NCBI GenBank assembly: GCA_018333865.1
Contig: JAGXSE010000041.1
Location: 1-62,822, forward strand
Source: Syntrophomonadaceae bacterium
GTDB taxonomy: Bacteria > Bacillota > PH28-bin88
Direction of reading: 5' to 3'
DNA: 62,822 nt
Numbering within the stretch: position 1 is the first letter of the stretch; every line of letters begins with the position of its first letter. The notes beneath the pieces were generated by a model. The model saw only the letters and a list, made by a program, of their open reading frames with translations, ran no database searches and was not told the DNA's origin. Shown here piece by piece: positions 35,067 through 44,666 of this stretch. Position numbers and translations under genes: made by a program.

Positions 35067-36839
35067 TTAATTAACCGGAAGGAAAAAGAAAAATGTGCTG
35101 CCGCTGCCCAGGCGGCTCTCCACACCCACCCGGCCGCCGTGGTTCTCGATAATGTGTTTAACAATAGCTAACCCGAGCCCGGTCCCGCCTGAACGACGGG
35201 AGCGGCCTTTATCCACCCGGTAAAACCGTTCAAAAACCCGGCCTATATCATGAGCAGGAATACCTTCACCTGAGTCTTTAACCCAGACCTTAAGCACCTG
35301 ATTCTCCATCTGCGCCCCAACCGAGATCTCCCCTCCTGCAGGGGTATACTTTACTGCATTGTCTACCAGATTTACCAGCACTTGCTTCAAACGTACCCTG
35401 CTGCCGGAAACAACCGGTATTTGTTGCTGGGGAAACTCTACCCGGAATCGCAGCCTCCCGGCAGCCAGCCTTTGCTCAAACTCAGCCAGAACTTCTCCCA
35501 CCAGATCTGCGATCTGCACCGGCTGCCGCTCTGGGATCTCCTTCATGGCTTCCAACCGGGACAGGTCCAACAGCTCGTCAACAAGGTCAGACAGGCGGAT
35601 GGCTTCCCGGTCAATAATCTCCAGAAAACGGCGGGCTGTCACCGGATCTTCGAGGGTCCCATCCAGGAGAGTTTCGGCAAACCCCTTGATGGACGTAATT
35701 GGAGTCTTTAATTCATGGGAAACATTGGCGACAAAGTCCTTGCGGATCTGCTCCAGCCGGCGAATGGCAGTAATATCGTGCATCACCAGCAAAAATCCGG
35801 CGATTCTTTTTTCCCCGCCCGGTATCACAGCCAGGTAGACCTGCAAAACCCTCTCTTCCGGGTAGATCAAGCTAATTTCCAGCATCCCGTCCTCCTCCCC
35901 CTTTGCCATGGCCGCTACCCGTTCATTCAATTCCGGATGGCGCACCACTTCCAGGAGATGCCGGCCAGTCATGGTCTTTTCAGTCATTCCCAGAAAACGT
36001 ATTGCTGCCGCATTAGCCATTTGCACCTTGACCCCAGGGTCTAAAACTATTACCCCGCTGACCAGGTGATGCAAAATTGTGGCTAACCTTTGGCGGGAGG
36101 AAGATATTTCGTTTACCTTGTCATTGATGGTAGCGGCCATTTCATTAATTGTTTGGGCAAGGGAACCAATTTCGTCATTTCGTCTGAGGCGAACCCGGTG
36201 GTGGAGATTACCAGTAGCAATAAACTTGGCAGCCTGGCTTACCTCCTTCAACGGATTCGTTATTGAAGACGCCAGGCGAAGACCGAGCAGGATCGAAAAA
36301 ATTCCGGCAACAAAAACAGCTATCCCCAGCAGATGCCACAGGCGGTTAAGGTCTTGTTTCACCTGGGTATTGGGCACTGCCAGCCGCACTGCCCCCGCAA
36401 TACTATCCGGCCCCCTTACAGGCAGAGCGATATAGAGCATCTCCGTCTGCAGGGCACTGTTGTAACGGGTAGAGATTCCTGTTTTACCGCTCAAAGCTGC
36501 CCGGATTTCCGGACTGGATAAATGGTTCTCCATCATGGTATAATTTTCAATGCTGTCTCCTAAAACATTACCGTCTTTCCCGATCACCGTAACCCTGAGA
36601 CCAGCCTCCTTACCCAGGCGTCCGGCAAGGTCATTAATCTCCCCTGCTCCCCTACCTTCGATTATCGGGCCAGAAAATACAGTTTGGACTATCTTCGTCT
36701 GGGTCAAAAGATTATTTTCCAGATTAGCCAAAAAATAACCTTTTAAGAGCCACAACAAAAAGACACCCAGCACCAGCAAGGTACCACAAGCCAGAATCAG
36801 ATAGGTTTGTGTCACTTTAGCCCTGATGCCGTAGAACAT
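35067..36839 (-). CDS. phoR: Phosphate-regulon sensor histidine kinase PhoR
   Basis: 590 residues. Membrane helix (about 10-30), extracytoplasmic sensor of about 125 residues, second helix, HAMP (ASSITNPLKEVSQAAKFIA), PAS-like domain (ATILHHLVSGVIVLDPGV), HisKA with phospho-histidine in FVANVSHELKTPITSIKG, HATPase with N box LVNLVDNAVKYTP and G boxes VKDSGEGIP and GGTGLGLAIVKHI. It phosphorylates PhoB when phosphate is scarce. Assignment to PhoR rests on architecture and on its place at the end of the pst-phoU operon. The ATG at 36839 (AAGGGGCGG) is preferred; the frame is open to 36917. Confidence 0.92.
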   Translation of the reverse strand: MFYGIRAKVTQTYLILACGTLLVLGVFLLWLLKGYFLANLENNLLTQTKIVQTVFSGPIIEGRGAGEINDLAGRLGKEAGLRVTVIGKDGNVLGDSIENYTMMENHLSSPEIRAALSGKTGISTRYNSALQTEMLYIALPVRGPDSIAGAVRLAVPNTQVKQDLNRLWHLLGIAVFVAGIFSILLGLRLASSITNPLKEVSQAAKFIATGNLHHRVRLRRNDEIGSLAQTINEMAATINDKVNEISSSRQRLATILHHLVSGVIVLDPGVKVQMANAAAIRFLGMTEKTMTGRHLLEVVRHPELNERVAAMAKGEEDGMLEISLIYPEERVLQVYLAVIPGGEKRIAGFLLVMHDITAIRRLEQIRKDFVANVSHELKTPITSIKGFAETLLDGTLEDPVTARRFLEIIDREAIRLSDLVDELLDLSRLEAMKEIPERQPVQIADLVGEVLAEFEQRLAAGRLRFRVEFPQQQIPVVSGSRVRLKQVLVNLVDNAVKYTPAGGEISVGAQMENQVLKVWVKDSGEGIPAHDIGRVFERFYRVDKGRSRRSGGTGLGLAIVKHIIENHGGRVGVESRLGSGSTFFFFLPVN

Positions 36840-36927
36840 TAGACCGCCCCTTAATTCTATCTGAAATACTGCAATGTTGGTACTATTGGGTTCATTAACC
36901 GGCAAGGGTAGAGGCAAAATTTTATTC

Positions 36928-37590
36928 TTAGTCGTTTAATTCTTTACGCTCACCGGTGACTAAATAAATCACATCTTCTCCGATATTAGTCGCATGATCG
37001 GCGATTCTTTCCAGATAACGGCTGACAAACAGCAGGTATGTGGCCTGGGTGATTGTCCTTGGGTCTTCCATCATGTAGACCAGCAGTTCACGAAATACCT
37101 GGTTATGAAGGCTATCTACCTGATCATCGTCTTTGGCCATCCGGCAAGCCAGGTCAACGTCCTCCTGAACATAGGCATCCAGGGACTCTTTCACCATTTT
37201 CTGGGCCAGCAAGGCCATGCGGGGGATATCAATTAAGGGCTTAATTAAAGGCTGGTTGGCTATTTTTTTAGCCACCTTGGCAATATCCTCAGCATAGTCA
37301 GCCATCCGCTCCAGGTCAGTGATGATTTTAAACCCGGCACTGATCCGGCGCAGGTCCTTGGCCATGGGCTGTTGAGTTGCAATCAGCTTCAGACACAAGG
37401 CCTCAATCTGGTCCTCCAGTTCATCGATCTGGGCATCGCCATCGATCACTTTTTGCGCCAATTCTACATCCTGTTTAGCCAGGGCTTCTACGGCCTGGGC
37501 GATAGCTGTCTCCACCAGGCTTCCCATCCGCAAAATATCCTGCTGCAGGACTTTTAATGACTGATCAAAGCCGCTCCTGGTCCCTAACAT
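36928..37590 (-). CDS. phoU: Phosphate-transport accessory/regulatory protein PhoU
   Basis: 220 residues, two PhoU three-helix repeats with metal-cluster motifs (ALAKQDVELAQKVIDGDAQID and CRMAKDDDQVDSLHNQVF, E/D-x3-D type). PhoU restrains PstSCAB import and mediates PhoR inhibition when phosphate is plentiful. AAGGAGGAAAG precedes the ATG. It lies between pstB and phoR. Confidence 0.96.
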   Translation of the reverse strand: MLGTRSGFDQSLKVLQQDILRMGSLVETAIAQAVEALAKQDVELAQKVIDGDAQIDELEDQIEALCLKLIATQQPMAKDLRRISAGFKIITDLERMADYAEDIAKVAKKIANQPLIKPLIDIPRMALLAQKMVKESLDAYVQEDVDLACRMAKDDDQVDSLHNQVFRELLVYMMEDPRTITQATYLLFVSRYLERIADHATNIGEDVIYLVTGERKELND

Positions 37591-37617
37591 ATTGGCTTTC
37601 CTCCTTGTTAATTTTTA

Positions 37618-38379
37618 TTAACCAAATCTGCCGGTGACATAGTCTTCCGTGCGCCGGTCCCTGGGTTGGGTAAAAATAGTTTCGGTTACATCGTGTTCCA
37701 CAACCTCGCCATGTAAGAAAAAGGCCGTAGTATCTGACACCCTGGCTGCCTGCTGCATGTTATGGGTAACAATTACAATAGTATAACGGTCTTTCAGGTC
37801 CCGGATCAGTTCCTCAATCCGCAACGAAGAGATCGGATCCAGGGCAGAAGACGGTTCATCCATCAGGAGCACTTCCGGCTCAACCGCCAGCAGGCGGGCT
37901 ATGCAAAGGCGCTGCTGCTGCCCGCCGGACAACCCTAAGGCCGGCTGGCGCAGCCGGTCCTTAACCTCATCCCATAAAGCAGCCTTGGTAAGGCTGGTTT
38001 CCACCAAATCATCCAGCATTTTTTTGTTTTTAAGGCCGTGTACCCGGGGCCCGTAAGCTACATTGTCATAAACTGTCATGGGGAAAGGATTGGGTTTTTG
38101 AAACACCATCCCCACTTTTTTCCGCAGTGCCACAACATCTACTTCAGGACCATAGATCTCCTGGTCGTCCAAAAAGATTTTTCCGGTCAGGCGCACCCCG
38201 GCGATCAGGTCATTCATCCTGTTCAGCGTTCTGATAAAAGTAGACTTGCCACAACCAGAAGGCCCGATCAGAGCTGTTACGGAATACTCCTTGATGTTAA
38301 GGCAAATATTTTTTAATGCTTGAAAATCTCCATACCATAGACAGAGGTCATTAACCAATATTTTGCTGTTTTGCAACAT
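37618..38379 (-). CDS. pstB: Phosphate ABC transporter ATP-binding protein PstB (copy 1)
   Basis: 253 residues. Walker [22 protein letters not shown]-loop [16 protein letters not shown], signature [19 protein letters not shown], Walker [17 protein letters not shown]-loop [16 protein letters not shown]. It ends DYVTGRFG as PstB usually does. Second of two adjacent paralogues, diverged from its neighbour mainly in the N-terminal strand and helical domain. AGGAGGACAGC precedes the ATG. Confidence 0.95.
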   Translation of the reverse strand: MLQNSKILVNDLCLWYGDFQALKNICLNIKEYSVTALIGPSGCGKSTFIRTLNRMNDLIAGVRLTGKIFLDDQEIYGPEVDVVALRKKVGMVFQKPNPFPMTVYDNVAYGPRVHGLKNKKMLDDLVETSLTKAALWDEVKDRLRQPALGLSGGQQQRLCIARLLAVEPEVLLMDEPSSALDPISSLRIEELIRDLKDRYTIVIVTHNMQQAARVSDTTAFFLHGEVVEHDVTETIFTQPRDRRTEDYVTGRFG

Positions 38380-38401
38380 GCTGTCCTCCTAAGCCTTCCA
38401 T

Positions 38402-39160
38402 TTATCCGAACCGACCGGTGATATAGTCTTCGGTCCGTTTATCCATGGGTTTTGTAAAGATCTCCGCCGTAGGGCCATACTCCACCATTTCACCAAGGAG
38501 AAAGAAAGCCGTGTAGCCGGCCACCCTGGCCGCCTGCTGCATATTATGAGTTACCATGACAATGGTGAAATTGTTTTTCAGCTCTGATATCAATTCCTCT
38601 ATCTTTAAGGTTGCAAGTGGATCCAGGGCAGAACAGGGTTCATCCATTAATAAGACCTCAGGTTCCACTGCTAAAGCCCTGGCGATACACAGCCGCTGCT
38701 GTTGGCCGCCGGAAAGACTGGCCCCTGAATGCTGCAGCCGATCCTTAACCTCATCCCATAAGGCTGCCCTCCTGAGGCTTTTTTCTACTGTCTCCTCCAG
38801 GCTGGCCCCCTGCCTTAGACCGTTGATCTGCAACCCTACGGCAACATTTTGCCAAATAGACATGGTTGGAAAAGGATTTGGTTTTTGAAACACCATGCCT
38901 ATTTTGCGTCTGACCTCAACAGGATCAATCGCGTCGGCATAGATGTCGGTTCCGTCCAGCAGGATCCGCCCGGCAGTCCTGGCTCCAGGAATAGTTTCGT
39001 GCATCCGGTTAAAAGACCGGATCATGGTAGATTTGCCGCACCCGGAGGGTCCGATAATAGCCGTCACTTCTTGTTGCACTACTTGCATAGAAACGTCTTT
39101 AATCGCCATGGTTTGGCCATACCAGGCGCTGAAATTCTCTACTTGCAATCTCACCTGCAT
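38402..39160 (-). CDS. pstB: Phosphate ABC transporter ATP-binding protein PstB (copy 2)
   Basis: 252 residues. Walker [22 protein letters not shown]-loop [17 protein letters not shown], signature [19 protein letters not shown], Walker [17 protein letters not shown]-loop [16 protein letters not shown], and the terminal DYITGRFG. It begins 2 nt after pstA stops. Its signature keeps the more common ARALA, so this copy may be the ancestral partner of PstA/PstC; the other arose by tandem duplication. Confidence 0.95.
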   Translation of the reverse strand: MQVRLQVENFSAWYGQTMAIKDVSMQVVQQEVTAIIGPSGCGKSTMIRSFNRMHETIPGARTAGRILLDGTDIYADAIDPVEVRRKIGMVFQKPNPFPTMSIWQNVAVGLQINGLRQGASLEETVEKSLRRAALWDEVKDRLQHSGASLSGGQQQRLCIARALAVEPEVLLMDEPCSALDPLATLKIEELISELKNNFTIVMVTHNMQQAARVAGYTAFFLLGEMVEYGPTAEIFTKPMDKRTEDYITGRFG

Positions 39161-39162
39161 GG

Positions 39163-40068
39163 CTATCTACCCCCATAGGCTTTTCTTCCTGCCATCCGGG
39201 CCAGGATGCTGGCAACCAAAACCATTGATAGGAGTACCAAAGCTGCTCCCCATGCCAACCGGTGCAATTCCGCAAAAGGGGTGCCGGCATAAGTGAAGAT
39301 ATACACCGGCAGTGAGGCAATGCGCTGGTCAAGGCCCGTATGCCAGTACTTGCTGCTCAGGGCTGTGAATAATAGGGGCGCTGTTTCCCCTGCTGCCCTG
39401 GCTACCGCCAGCAAGGAACCGGTAATGACCCCGCCGGCTGCGCTCCTCAAAACCACACTCAAAGTCGTCCGCCAGTGGGAAGCCCCCAAGGCCAGGGACG
39501 CCTCCCGCAAGCTGTTGGGAACCAGCCGGAGCATCTCTTCAGCAGTCCTGGTTACCAAAGGCAGCATGATCACCGCCAGAGCCACCCCGCCGGCAATAGC
39601 CGAATGGCGCTTCATGGTGAGGACTATGGTTCCGTAAACAGCTATTCCTACAATAATAGAAGGGATACCTGTCATCACATCACAGAGGAACCTGACCGAC
39701 CAGCCCAACCGGCCCCGGCCAAACTCGGACAGGTAAATACCGGCCAGGATGCCCAATGGTATCGCCAAACCTGATGCCAGGCCAACCAAAACCAGAGTTC
39801 CAACAATGGCATTTGCAAGCCCTCCGCCTACTTCCCCAACCGGCTTGGGCAGCTGGGTAAAGAAGTCCCAGTTAATGGCAGCCATGCCCTTTGCCGTAAC
39901 GTATATGAGAATGCTGGCCAGGGGCACCAGGGCGATCATTGTTGCAATAACCGCCAGGCCCCCCATTAACCTGTCCATCACTTTCCGACGCCGGCTTCTC
40001 CCCTTATTGGCCGGAGAAAAAGGCATTCTCGTTGTTTCAGCAGAATCACTTCGTTTAAGAATGCTCAT
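39163..40068 (-). CDS. pstA: Phosphate ABC transporter permease PstA
   Basis: 301 residues, six membrane helices. Seen: [53 protein letters not shown] and the EAA loop [20 protein letters not shown]. Forms the membrane channel with PstC. The ATG at 40068 overlaps the pstC stop as ATGA, so the start 13 codons further upstream was not used. Confidence 0.94.
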   Translation of the reverse strand: MSILKRSDSAETTRMPFSPANKGRSRRRKVMDRLMGGLAVIATMIALVPLASILIYVTAKGMAAINWDFFTQLPKPVGEVGGGLANAIVGTLVLVGLASGLAIPLGILAGIYLSEFGRGRLGWSVRFLCDVMTGIPSIIVGIAVYGTIVLTMKRHSAIAGGVALAVIMLPLVTRTAEEMLRLVPNSLREASLALGASHWRTTLSVVLRSAAGGVITGSLLAVARAAGETAPLLFTALSSKYWHTGLDQRIASLPVYIFTYAGTPFAELHRLAWGAALVLLSMVLVASILARMAGRKAYGGR

Positions 40069-41009
40069 TCTCTGCCTACCCCTTCCGGCCCTCTGGCCAC
40101 CCTCCATACCAAAAGCCGGGCCATTATATTTAACAACAGAGTAACAACAAACAAGACCAGGGCAGCAGCCACCAGAGCCGAAAGATGCAGTTGGTCAAAG
40201 GATTCATTGAACTCATTCGCAATAATACTGGCGATGGTCTGGCCCAGATCAAACAAGGAGGGAGAAATCTGGGGCCGATTGCCGATAAGCATGGTTACAG
40301 CCATGGTTTCCCCCAGAGCGCGGCCTAAACCAAGGATAACAGCTCCAATGATGCCTGATCTGCCGTAAGGCAATACAGCTCGTTTGATAGTCTCCCACCT
40401 GGTGGCACCTAAGGCAAGCATCGCCTCCCGCTGGGAATTAGGCACCGCTAACAAAACCTCCCTGGAAACTGCCGATATAGTAGGAGTGATCATAATGGCC
40501 AAAATAATGCCTGCTGCCAGCATCCCAAAACCATAAGGAGTCCCCTGGAACAAGGGAAGCCAACCCAGGTTGTCCGCCAAAAAGGGAGCTACCGACGTCC
40601 TGATCCAGGGAATCAGAACAAAAATCCCCCAGATCCCGTACACAATACTGGGGATGGCAGCCAGCAGTTCTACCAGGAAAGATACCGGCGACCTCAGCCA
40701 CTGGGGAGCGAGTTCGGCTAAGTAAATGGCAATGCCTAAGCTCAATGGCACCGCGATAATCAAGGCCAGCAAGGAGGAAACAATAGTTCCATAGATGAGC
40801 GGCAGGGCGCCAAAATTATCATTGACTGGATCCCAGTAGTAATTTGTTATAAATTTCCACCCGAATTTGCTAAAAGCAAGCTGGGAGCCGCTCACCAGTT
40901 CCCAAGTAATTACCAGGACTATTCCAATCAAACCCAGCGCTGCCAGCAAAGTTAAGGCATAAAACAGTCGATCCCCTCGCCAGTGGTTTTTCTGGGTTAT
41001 TATTTTCAT
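40065..41009 (-). CDS. pstC: Phosphate ABC transporter permease PstC
   Basis: 314 residues, six membrane helices. Seen: FGALPLIYGTIVSSLLALII, YLAELAPQWLRSPVSFLVEL and LAAIPSIVYGIWGIFVLIPW, EAA loop LLAVPNSQREAMLALGATRW. Partner of PstA. GGGGAGATAC-type site precedes the ATG. A terminator-like hairpin lies between it and pstS. Confidence 0.94.
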   Translation of the reverse strand: MKIITQKNHWRGDRLFYALTLLAALGLIGIVLVITWELVSGSQLAFSKFGWKFITNYYWDPVNDNFGALPLIYGTIVSSLLALIIAVPLSLGIAIYLAELAPQWLRSPVSFLVELLAAIPSIVYGIWGIFVLIPWIRTSVAPFLADNLGWLPLFQGTPYGFGMLAAGIILAIMITPTISAVSREVLLAVPNSQREAMLALGATRWETIKRAVLPYGRSGIIGAVILGLGRALGETMAVTMLIGNRPQISPSLFDLGQTIASIIANEFNESFDQLHLSALVAAALVLFVVTLLLNIMARLLVWRVARGPEGVGRE

Positions 41010-41050
41010 TGTATCTCCCCTTTGAATACTCGCCCAAATTTTATCGCCAT

Positions 41051-41102
41051 AAAAAGGCTACAAGGGCACCCCGCAGATGTCCCTTGGGGTAACCCTAGCC
41101 TA
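41051..41102 (-). terminator. Partial terminator between pstS and pstC
   Basis: On the minus strand AGGCTA ... TAGCCT closes a long imperfect stem (inner CCCCAAGGG/CGGGGTGCCCTTG segments) followed by TTTTTATGG. A leaky terminator here would give the commonly observed excess of PstS over the permease. Confidence 0.55.
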
Positions 41103-41135
41103 TTAGCCCCATAAACCTGTTAGTCCTGGTCGCGG

Positions 41136-42251
41136 TTACTTCAACAGAGGTTCTCCCTGGAAATTTATCTGTTTAATCTTGGCTTCCGCCAGTTTCACCA
41201 CATTTTCCGGCAGCGGAGCATAGAGCAGGTCCTTTGCCATCTCTTCTCCCTCATGAATAGCCCACCAGAGGAACTTGGCCAGCTCAGTCCCCTTGGCCCG
41301 GTCTTTCTGATCTCTATAAACCAGCAAGTAGGTGTAGCCGGCAATAGGATAAGCATTCTCCCCGGGGGCATTTACAATAGAGACCCGCATGTCTGCCGGC
41401 ATGTTAGGAGCGGCCCCTTCCGCAGCTGCTGTCACAGAATCAAGCGTGGGTTCCACAAACTTTCCGGCCTGGTTTTTGATATGGGCGTAAGGCAAATTGC
41501 TTTTGATGGCGTGAGCCAATTCGATGTATCCTATCGCTCCTGGTGTTTGCCTGATAGTGCCGGCTACGCCCTCGTTGCCCTTGGCGCCAATTCCGGTAGG
41601 CCACCGGACAGAAGTACCTTTCCCCACCCTTTCATTCCAGGCAGGACTGATGGTGCTGAGATAGTCGGTGAAGATAAAGGTTGTGCCGCTGCCATCGGAA
41701 CGGTGAACAATTACGATGTCCTGGTTAGGGAGTTTGACTCCTGGGTTTAAGGCGGCCAGTCTGTTATCGTTCCACTTCTTGATGTTGCCTAAGAAGATAT
41801 CTGCCAATACTTCCGGCGTCAATTTGAGGCCGGTTGGAATGCCTTCCATGTTATAGGTTACTACAACCGCACCCATTACTGTAGGGATGTGGAAGATCAC
41901 TCCTGGCGCACTGGCAAGCTGCTCGTCTCTCATCACCGCATCAGTCCCGGCAAAATCCAGGGTCTGGTCGGTAATCCCTTTTATCCCGCCGCCACTACCG
42001 ATCGACTGGTAGTCAATAGCCACATGGGTGGCAATTTTACGGTACTCGGCTATCCACTTGCTATAAAGGGGAAAAGGAAAAGAAGCGCCTGCTCCGTTGA
42101 GGGTCACCGCTTGTGGCTTTTGTGGTTGCCCTTTTTGTTCCGGAACCTTGCCTGCATCTTTCTGCCTGTCGCATCCGGTTACGGCCGCCGCGACCAACAT
42201 CACTGCTACCAAGATTACTGCCCACTTCTTCTTGCTCAACTTACTCAGCAT
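41136..42251 (-). CDS. pstS: Phosphate-binding lipoprotein PstS
   Basis: 371 residues. Lipoprotein signal (KKWAVILVAVMLVAAAVTGC). Phosphate-binding segments: NGAGASFPFPLYSKWIAEY, SIGSGGGIKGITDQTLDFAGTDAVM and VHRSDGSGTTFIFTDYLSTI. Captures phosphate for PstCAB. The ATG at 42251 with GGGAGGAG is preferred over the upstream in-frame start. It is controlled by the Pho box at 42333-42373. Confidence 0.96.
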   Translation of the reverse strand: MLSKLSKKKWAVILVAVMLVAAAVTGCDRQKDAGKVPEQKGQPQKPQAVTLNGAGASFPFPLYSKWIAEYRKIATHVAIDYQSIGSGGGIKGITDQTLDFAGTDAVMRDEQLASAPGVIFHIPTVMGAVVVTYNMEGIPTGLKLTPEVLADIFLGNIKKWNDNRLAALNPGVKLPNQDIVIVHRSDGSGTTFIFTDYLSTISPAWNERVGKGTSVRWPTGIGAKGNEGVAGTIRQTPGAIGYIELAHAIKSNLPYAHIKNQAGKFVEPTLDSVTAAAEGAAPNMPADMRVSIVNAPGENAYPIAGYTYLLVYRDQKDRAKGTELAKFLWWAIHEGEEMAKDLLYAPLPENVVKLAEAKIKQINFQGEPLLK

Positions 42252-42297
42252 GAAAATGTACTCCTCCCATATTTGGCTGGCCAATTAGCCTTGTCCT

Positions 42298-42373
42298 ATT
42301 ATAATCAACCCTTGTGCCAGAATATACAAAACAGGTTAAGTCTTGATTATTCTAATGTTAAATTTATGTTAAA
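42298..42373 (-). promoter_or_regulatory. Pho box and promoter of the pst operon
   Basis: On the minus strand three TTAACA-like hexamers lie on an 11-bp phase with an intervening TAATCA: TTTAACATAAA, TTTAACATTAG, AATAATCAAGA, CTTAACCTG (42373-42333). This is the tandem-repeat pattern bound by PhoB/PhoP-type regulators in Firmicutes. About 29 nt further on is TATAAT (42303-42298) without a good -35, as expected of an activator-dependent promoter. The pstS start is about 47 nt beyond it. Confidence 0.82.
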
Positions 42374-42418
42374 AGATGATCGCTGCAGTTTTTGTTAATC
42401 ATTCCTTAAATTTAGTTA

Positions 42419-43126
42419 TTATTCTTGCTCCCTGAAACGATAACCCACACCCCTGACAGTCTCAATAAATTTTGGGTTAGCCGGATCCTGTTCAATTTTT
42501 TGTCGCAGGTAGCGGATGTGTACGTCAACAGTCCTGGTGTCAGCAGCAAAATCATACCCCCAGACCTGGTCTAGAAGATAATCCCGCTTTAGCACCTTAC
42601 CGGGGCTTTGCATCAAGTGGCGCAGGAGTTCAAACTCTTTGGGTGTTAAATCGATGGATTCACCATAGAGCAGGACCTGATAATGGTCGGGACGCATCAG
42701 GATAGCCCCCGCTCTGATTTCTGCAGCCCCTTCCTTGTCCATCACCTGCCCCGCCATGTTCCGGCTCCTGAGGCGTGCTTTGACCCGGGCCGTCAATTCC
42801 CTCGGGCTGAACGGTTTTGTTACATAATCGTCAGCTCCCAGTTCCAGGCCGAGGACCTTATCAAATTCTTCCCCTTTCGCAGTAAGCAGGATTATCGGGA
42901 TAGCAGCCGTTCCTTGCCTGGCCCTCAAGAGCCGGCAGACCTCGAAACCGTCCCTGCCAGGCAGCATGACGTCCAGGATTATCACATCAGGCTCCTGGGT
43001 TTCTGCCAGTTCCAGCGCCTTGCCGCCATCGCAGGCAGTTATAACCTGGTGCCCCTCTTTTTGCAGGTTAAATTTAATTAATTCTACAATGGCTTCTTCA
43101 TCATCAACAACCAATACCTTGCCCAC
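42419..43126 (-). CDS. phoB: Phosphate-regulon response regulator PhoB/PhoP
   Basis: 235 residues. Receiver domain with D8/D9, phospho-acceptor D52 (VIILDVMLPGRDG), T in IILLTAKGEE and K in YVTKPFSPREL; winged-helix DNA-binding domain with TPKEFELLRHLM and RTVDVHIRYLRQKIE. It activates the pst operon through the Pho box just downstream of its own gene. A GTG at 43126 with a G-rich site is preferred; a TTG at 43144 is the other option. Confidence 0.94.
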   Translation of the reverse strand: MGKVLVVDDEEAIVELIKFNLQKEGHQVITACDGGKALELAETQEPDVIILDVMLPGRDGFEVCRLLRARQGTAAIPIILLTAKGEEFDKVLGLELGADDYVTKPFSPRELTARVKARLRSRNMAGQVMDKEGAAEIRAGAILMRPDHYQVLLYGESIDLTPKEFELLRHLMQSPGKVLKRDYLLDQVWGYDFAADTRTVDVHIRYLRQKIEQDPANPKFIETVRGVGYRFREQE

Positions 43127-43202
43127 TTCCCTACACCCCCCCAACGATAAAGGGAAACCAGAAAATCAAAATTGCCTGATCAATAATTATGTTATCATAA
43201 GT

Positions 43203-43844
43203 TTACGTTTGCGTAAGGCCTTTCAAGTATGCCACACACCTGTCTGCCGCTGCCTTCGGGCCAGTCAGGACCGGAACCTGCACTGCCACCGCCTTCTCAA
43301 GATGGGCCAAACTGTACTGGGCCAGGACTATCACATCCACATCTTCCATGGAACTGATCATATCAATGACCAACCTGTCATGCTCAGCGGTTTCTCCCCG
43401 CAGCATCAGCTGGAATGCCTGATCGTTTACCAGGGACTTGACCTGGATTCCGGGCCGCTTTTCCTCCAGGTAGCTGATCAGGGCCGGTGGGGTCTCTTTC
43501 ATCGTGGAAATTAGCCCAATCCGTTCATACTCCAAGGCCTGATCAAGCATTCCTTCATCGGACCGGAACAGTTTGGCAGTGCACAAAGGCTGCAAAATAG
43601 CTGTAACATTGTTAAAGGCGGAGCAGGTAAGCTGAATACAGTCAACCCCAGACTCTTCTGCGGATTCCAACAAGCGGGCAAAACGGCGGATGATCGCAGG
43701 AGTTAACTCCCCCTGCTCCTTAATCATTGGCACCAGCCCTGTATCCACTAAATGAAGCAGCTTTATTCCAGAAAAAGTATCCTGAAAAGCTTTTTCAATC
43801 GGCTTGATGGCCATTGTGGTTGCATGGATGACAGCTGCTTGCAT
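43203..43844 (-). CDS. Asp/Glu/hydantoin racemase-superfamily protein
   Basis: 213 residues, two similar alpha/beta halves. The first-half cysteine is present in DCIQLTCSAFNNVT. At the equivalent place in the second half the sequence reads VIVLAQYSLAHLEKA, where true racemases have a Cys (VLGCAG). A two-cysteine racemase mechanism therefore looks unlikely; a one-cysteine reaction (decarboxylase or isomerase type) or a lost activity is more plausible. GAGGAG precedes the ATG. It follows the DUF1847 gene by 31 nt, probably in one operon. Confidence 0.8.
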   Translation of the reverse strand: MQAAVIHATTMAIKPIEKAFQDTFSGIKLLHLVDTGLVPMIKEQGELTPAIIRRFARLLESAEESGVDCIQLTCSAFNNVTAILQPLCTAKLFRSDEGMLDQALEYERIGLISTMKETPPALISYLEEKRPGIQVKSLVNDQAFQLMLRGETAEHDRLVIDMISSMEDVDVIVLAQYSLAHLEKAVAVQVPVLTGPKAAADRCVAYLKGLTQT

Positions 43845-43875
43845 TTATTTTGCTCCTCTTTTTTTTAAATGACAA

Positions 43876-44541
43876 TTATTCTTTGGTCTCCGGTTTCTGA
43901 ACAGTACTTTCAAGGCAATGCGCGGCCAGCTTTTTTTTATAGTAAAAGGCGGCATATATGGCACCCAGCGGATTATGCGCCAGCACCCGATCTTTTACAG
44001 CCAGGACTGTTACCGGAGCAGCAGAATGTTTGATAAATAAAGTATCGTGGCCCACACACAAGCCCACAATGATATTGAAGTGGGTTTCAGCCTGATTTAA
44101 AAGCTTGGCCTGGGCTATAGGGTTACACATGGGCTCAAACTCTCCCGGCCTGATTTTATCGGCCTGATCGAGGCCCAATTCTTCTTTAGGCACAGCACCG
44201 GTTTTGCATGTTGCAGATACTACCTCAAAACCGTTTTGCTGCAAAACTCCATGAATTACCCTGGCTTCCTGGCGCAGTCCGATACAAAAAGCCAGACCCA
44301 GCCGGCAAAAGCCTGACCGGTGGCTAAATTCCATAATCTCTTCCATGCGAGTCCAGCGGCCATAACCGGTAGCTTCCGTCCAGGCGGAAGCAAGGGCGAT
44401 TTTTTCTGTCAGCGGGTCTTTGCGGTATCCATCCAGGCTTTCCTGATAAACTAAATGTTCAGTTGTCATCGGGCATTCTTTTGGTATTTTATTGGTCTCC
44501 CCTGATAGGCAAGCGTAAACTCCGCAAGTGGCACAACGCAT
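43876..44541 (-). CDS. DUF1847 family, Cys-rich metal-binding protein
   Basis: 221 residues starting MRCATCGVYACLSGE; the Cys motif CxxCGVxxC continues with ECPM and is a likely iron-sulfur or zinc site. Further cysteines occur in GFCRLGLAFCIGL, VVSATCKTG, MCNPIAQAKLLN and GLCVGHDTLF. The family is found in anaerobes and has no established role. The ATG at 44541 with AAAGAGGATG is used; 26 upstream codons are rejected. It sits between a CoA-transferase and a racemase-like gene. Confidence 0.85.
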   Translation of the reverse strand: MRCATCGVYACLSGETNKIPKECPMTTEHLVYQESLDGYRKDPLTEKIALASAWTEATGYGRWTRMEEIMEFSHRSGFCRLGLAFCIGLRQEARVIHGVLQQNGFEVVSATCKTGAVPKEELGLDQADKIRPGEFEPMCNPIAQAKLLNQAETHFNIIVGLCVGHDTLFIKHSAAPVTVLAVKDRVLAHNPLGAIYAAFYYKKKLAAHCLESTVQKPETKE

Positions 44542-44666
44542 TATTTCATCCTCTTTCCGGCAAAGAATTATTGCAGTAATGTTATTTATTAAGCAAGCTA
44601 AGCAAATTTCCTGCCCCATTAAAAGATTTTTGCATTATAAACTGACAAAAATTTTGCTATAATTGG

